Under the pieces are notes generated by a model. It had not been told where the DNA came from. It ran no database searches and saw nothing but the letters and a program-made list of their open reading frames with translations. Below are positions 61,998 to 64,000 of a DNA stretch of 64,000 bases, in pieces. Each line of letters opens with the position of its first letter. The stretch's first letter is position 1. Origin of the DNA: Hymenobacter monticola (GTDB lineage: Bacteria; Bacteroidota; Bacteroidia; Cytophagales; Hymenobacteraceae); NCBI RefSeq assembly GCF_022811645.1, contig NZ_CP094534.1, positions 3,844,001 through 3,908,000 on the forward strand. Reading direction: 5' to 3'. Position numbers and translations under genes: made by a program.

Positions 61998-62459
61998 TCA
62001 GCCAATTTCATCAGGGTCGTAATGGTAGTGCTCCTGACTTGCGGTGGTGAAACGTTGAATAAAGCCAGCCTGGAATTGCTCGGGTTTTTTTGGCTCAAAC
62101 AGACGCTCCTGAATGGTCCAGTCGTAAACACTTATCCCGACGGGATATTTGGTGAGTACCCCGGTCAGGCGGTATTGAGTGATGAATTGTTCGGCCTGTG
62201 TTTGAGAGGTAAATATCCCACTGGCAAGCCGGCCGCCTGACCCATGAAAAACCCAAACTTCCGACAAGGCTAAGCCTGATTCGCCGGGGACGGGTGCTGG
62301 TATGGGGAAGTGTTTTGCTTCATAGGCGCCCACAAGCGTGCCCAGAATATCCAACTCGTCAAAATCGGGCGTGCCAGGTGTGGCTTCAAAAATAGCTTCG
62401 ACCCGGGTCAGGGCTTGGCGATAGTCAGCTTCGGTGCGAATCGGTCCGATGGATTGCAT
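61998..62459 (-). CDS. HigA-like N-terminal region fused to a DUF7710 domain
   Basis: 153 residues. Residues 1-57 (IRTEADYRQALTRVEAIFEA, TPGTPDFDELDILGTLVGAYEAKHFPIPAP) closely follow the start of HigA/HTH antitoxins, which normally continue into a helix-turn-helix. Here that part is absent. Residues 67-153 (VWVFHGSGGRLASGIFTSQTQAEQFI, TGVLTKYPVGISVYDW, FIQRFTTASQEHYHYD) match DUF7710, a small domain of unknown role. The frame is continuous. It may be a regulator-like oligomerisation module driving a new domain. The downstream orphan overlaps its operon. Confidence 0.8.
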   Translation of the reverse strand: MQSIGPIRTEADYRQALTRVEAIFEATPGTPDFDELDILGTLVGAYEAKHFPIPAPVPGESGLALSEVWVFHGSGGRLASGIFTSQTQAEQFITQYRLTGVLTKYPVGISVYDWTIQERLFEPKKPEQFQAGFIQRFTTASQEHYHYDPDEIG

Positions 62460-62769
62460 GGTCAGAGGTGTTGGGTAAAAGTCGGCAGCAGCTACGGAAT
62501 CTGAGTGGCTGACGTGCGCTTTCAGTAGCGCGAACTTTGTAGTTCGCGTGCCAGAACTTCTATTCCTGAAACGGCGCGGGTTGCGCGAACTACAAAGTTC
62601 GCGCTACTATCTCTCCGACAACAGCCCCGGCCGCGGCTACCCGCGCGTAAATCGGCTAACGTTCCCTTTCCTGCGTAGGAATATCCAACACACTTCAACT
62701 TACATCGGGAGCCAACGACCGGCGCAGGGTTGCGCAAGCTGGCGTCGAACCTGTCTTTTGCTGCTGTTT
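62460..62769. other. Intergenic region with a REP-like doublet
   Basis: No gene seen. It carries the doublet at 62524-62608; the rest is GC-rich and featureless. Confidence 0.7.
62524..62608. repeat. REP-like doublet with perfect 25-bp arms, family 5
   Basis: 62524-62548 (AGTAGCGCGAACTTTGTAGT and on) and 62584-62608 are exact complements around 35 bases. Each arm is GTAG plus the hairpin CGCGAACT/AGTTCGCG. Confidence 0.88.

Positions 62770-64000
<1,231 letters not shown>

Overview
The window looks like a chromosomal segment of a GC-rich Bacteroidota bacterium of the Cytophagales, most likely Hymenobacter or a close relative. The evidence is the family content: a TonB-dependent receptor followed by a DUF4249 lipoprotein, DUF4199, OmpA-PD40 outer-membrane proteins, fused isobutyryl-CoA mutase and a GWSGGG dipeptidyl peptidase. 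Genes rarely have Shine-Dalgarno sites, and several have the Bacteroidota -7 box TAnnTTTG just upstream. No rRNA, tRNA, CRISPR array, transposase or prophage gene was seen.

Layout. 1-2.4 kb is accessory DNA: the 5' part of a Fic gene, a repeat-rich gap and an AT-rich Shedu-type (DUF4263) nuclease gene. 2.5-21 kb is mostly housekeeping: icmF, an SMI1/KNR4-like gene, a GlcG/HbpS protein, lepA, folD, queE, an OmpA/PD40 protein, gltA, mnmE, a DtxR regulator, fabH and a glycosyltransferase. 21.2-24.5 kb is a DUF4249/TonB receptor pair. 24.9-41.5 kb holds dapD, msrA, an AraC regulator, an unusual NmrA-alpha/beta-hydrolase fusion, a 3-hydroxyacyl-CoA dehydrogenase, an ABC-F ATPase and many envelope genes (L,D-transpeptidase, M48 protease, MtgA, lipoproteins). 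41.5-42.9 kb is an AT-richer patch of broken or orphan genes, including a secreted protein split by a run of eight G/C pairs. 43-52 kb has a WYL regulator, RidA, an App1 phosphatase, topoisomerase IB and three paralogous lipoproteins with a kinase-like signature. 52-61.6 kb has a CrtA-like oxygenase, a PNPOx-like protein, AcpH, SlyD, an SMP-30-like lipoprotein, DPP-IV and a Upf1-like helicase. 61.6-62.5 kb is a small two-gene unit whose first protein fuses a HigA N-terminal region to a DUF7710 domain. The window ends inside a GNAT-nitrilase fusion.

Scattered through the intergenic gaps are palindromic elements of one architecture: two GTAG-guarded hairpins in inverted orientation around a 28-55 bp core. 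They have the form of REP doublets; one family occurs three times. Strong intrinsic terminators separate most transcription units, so operons are short (queE-ompA-like, DUF4249-TonB receptor, dapD-25739, and the 61620/61998 pair).

The best candidates for new biology are the Shedu protein with a receiver-like N-terminus, the kinase-like lipoprotein trio, the HigA-DUF7710 fusion and the homopolymer-split secreted protein. All functional statements are by recognition of motifs; no database search was run.
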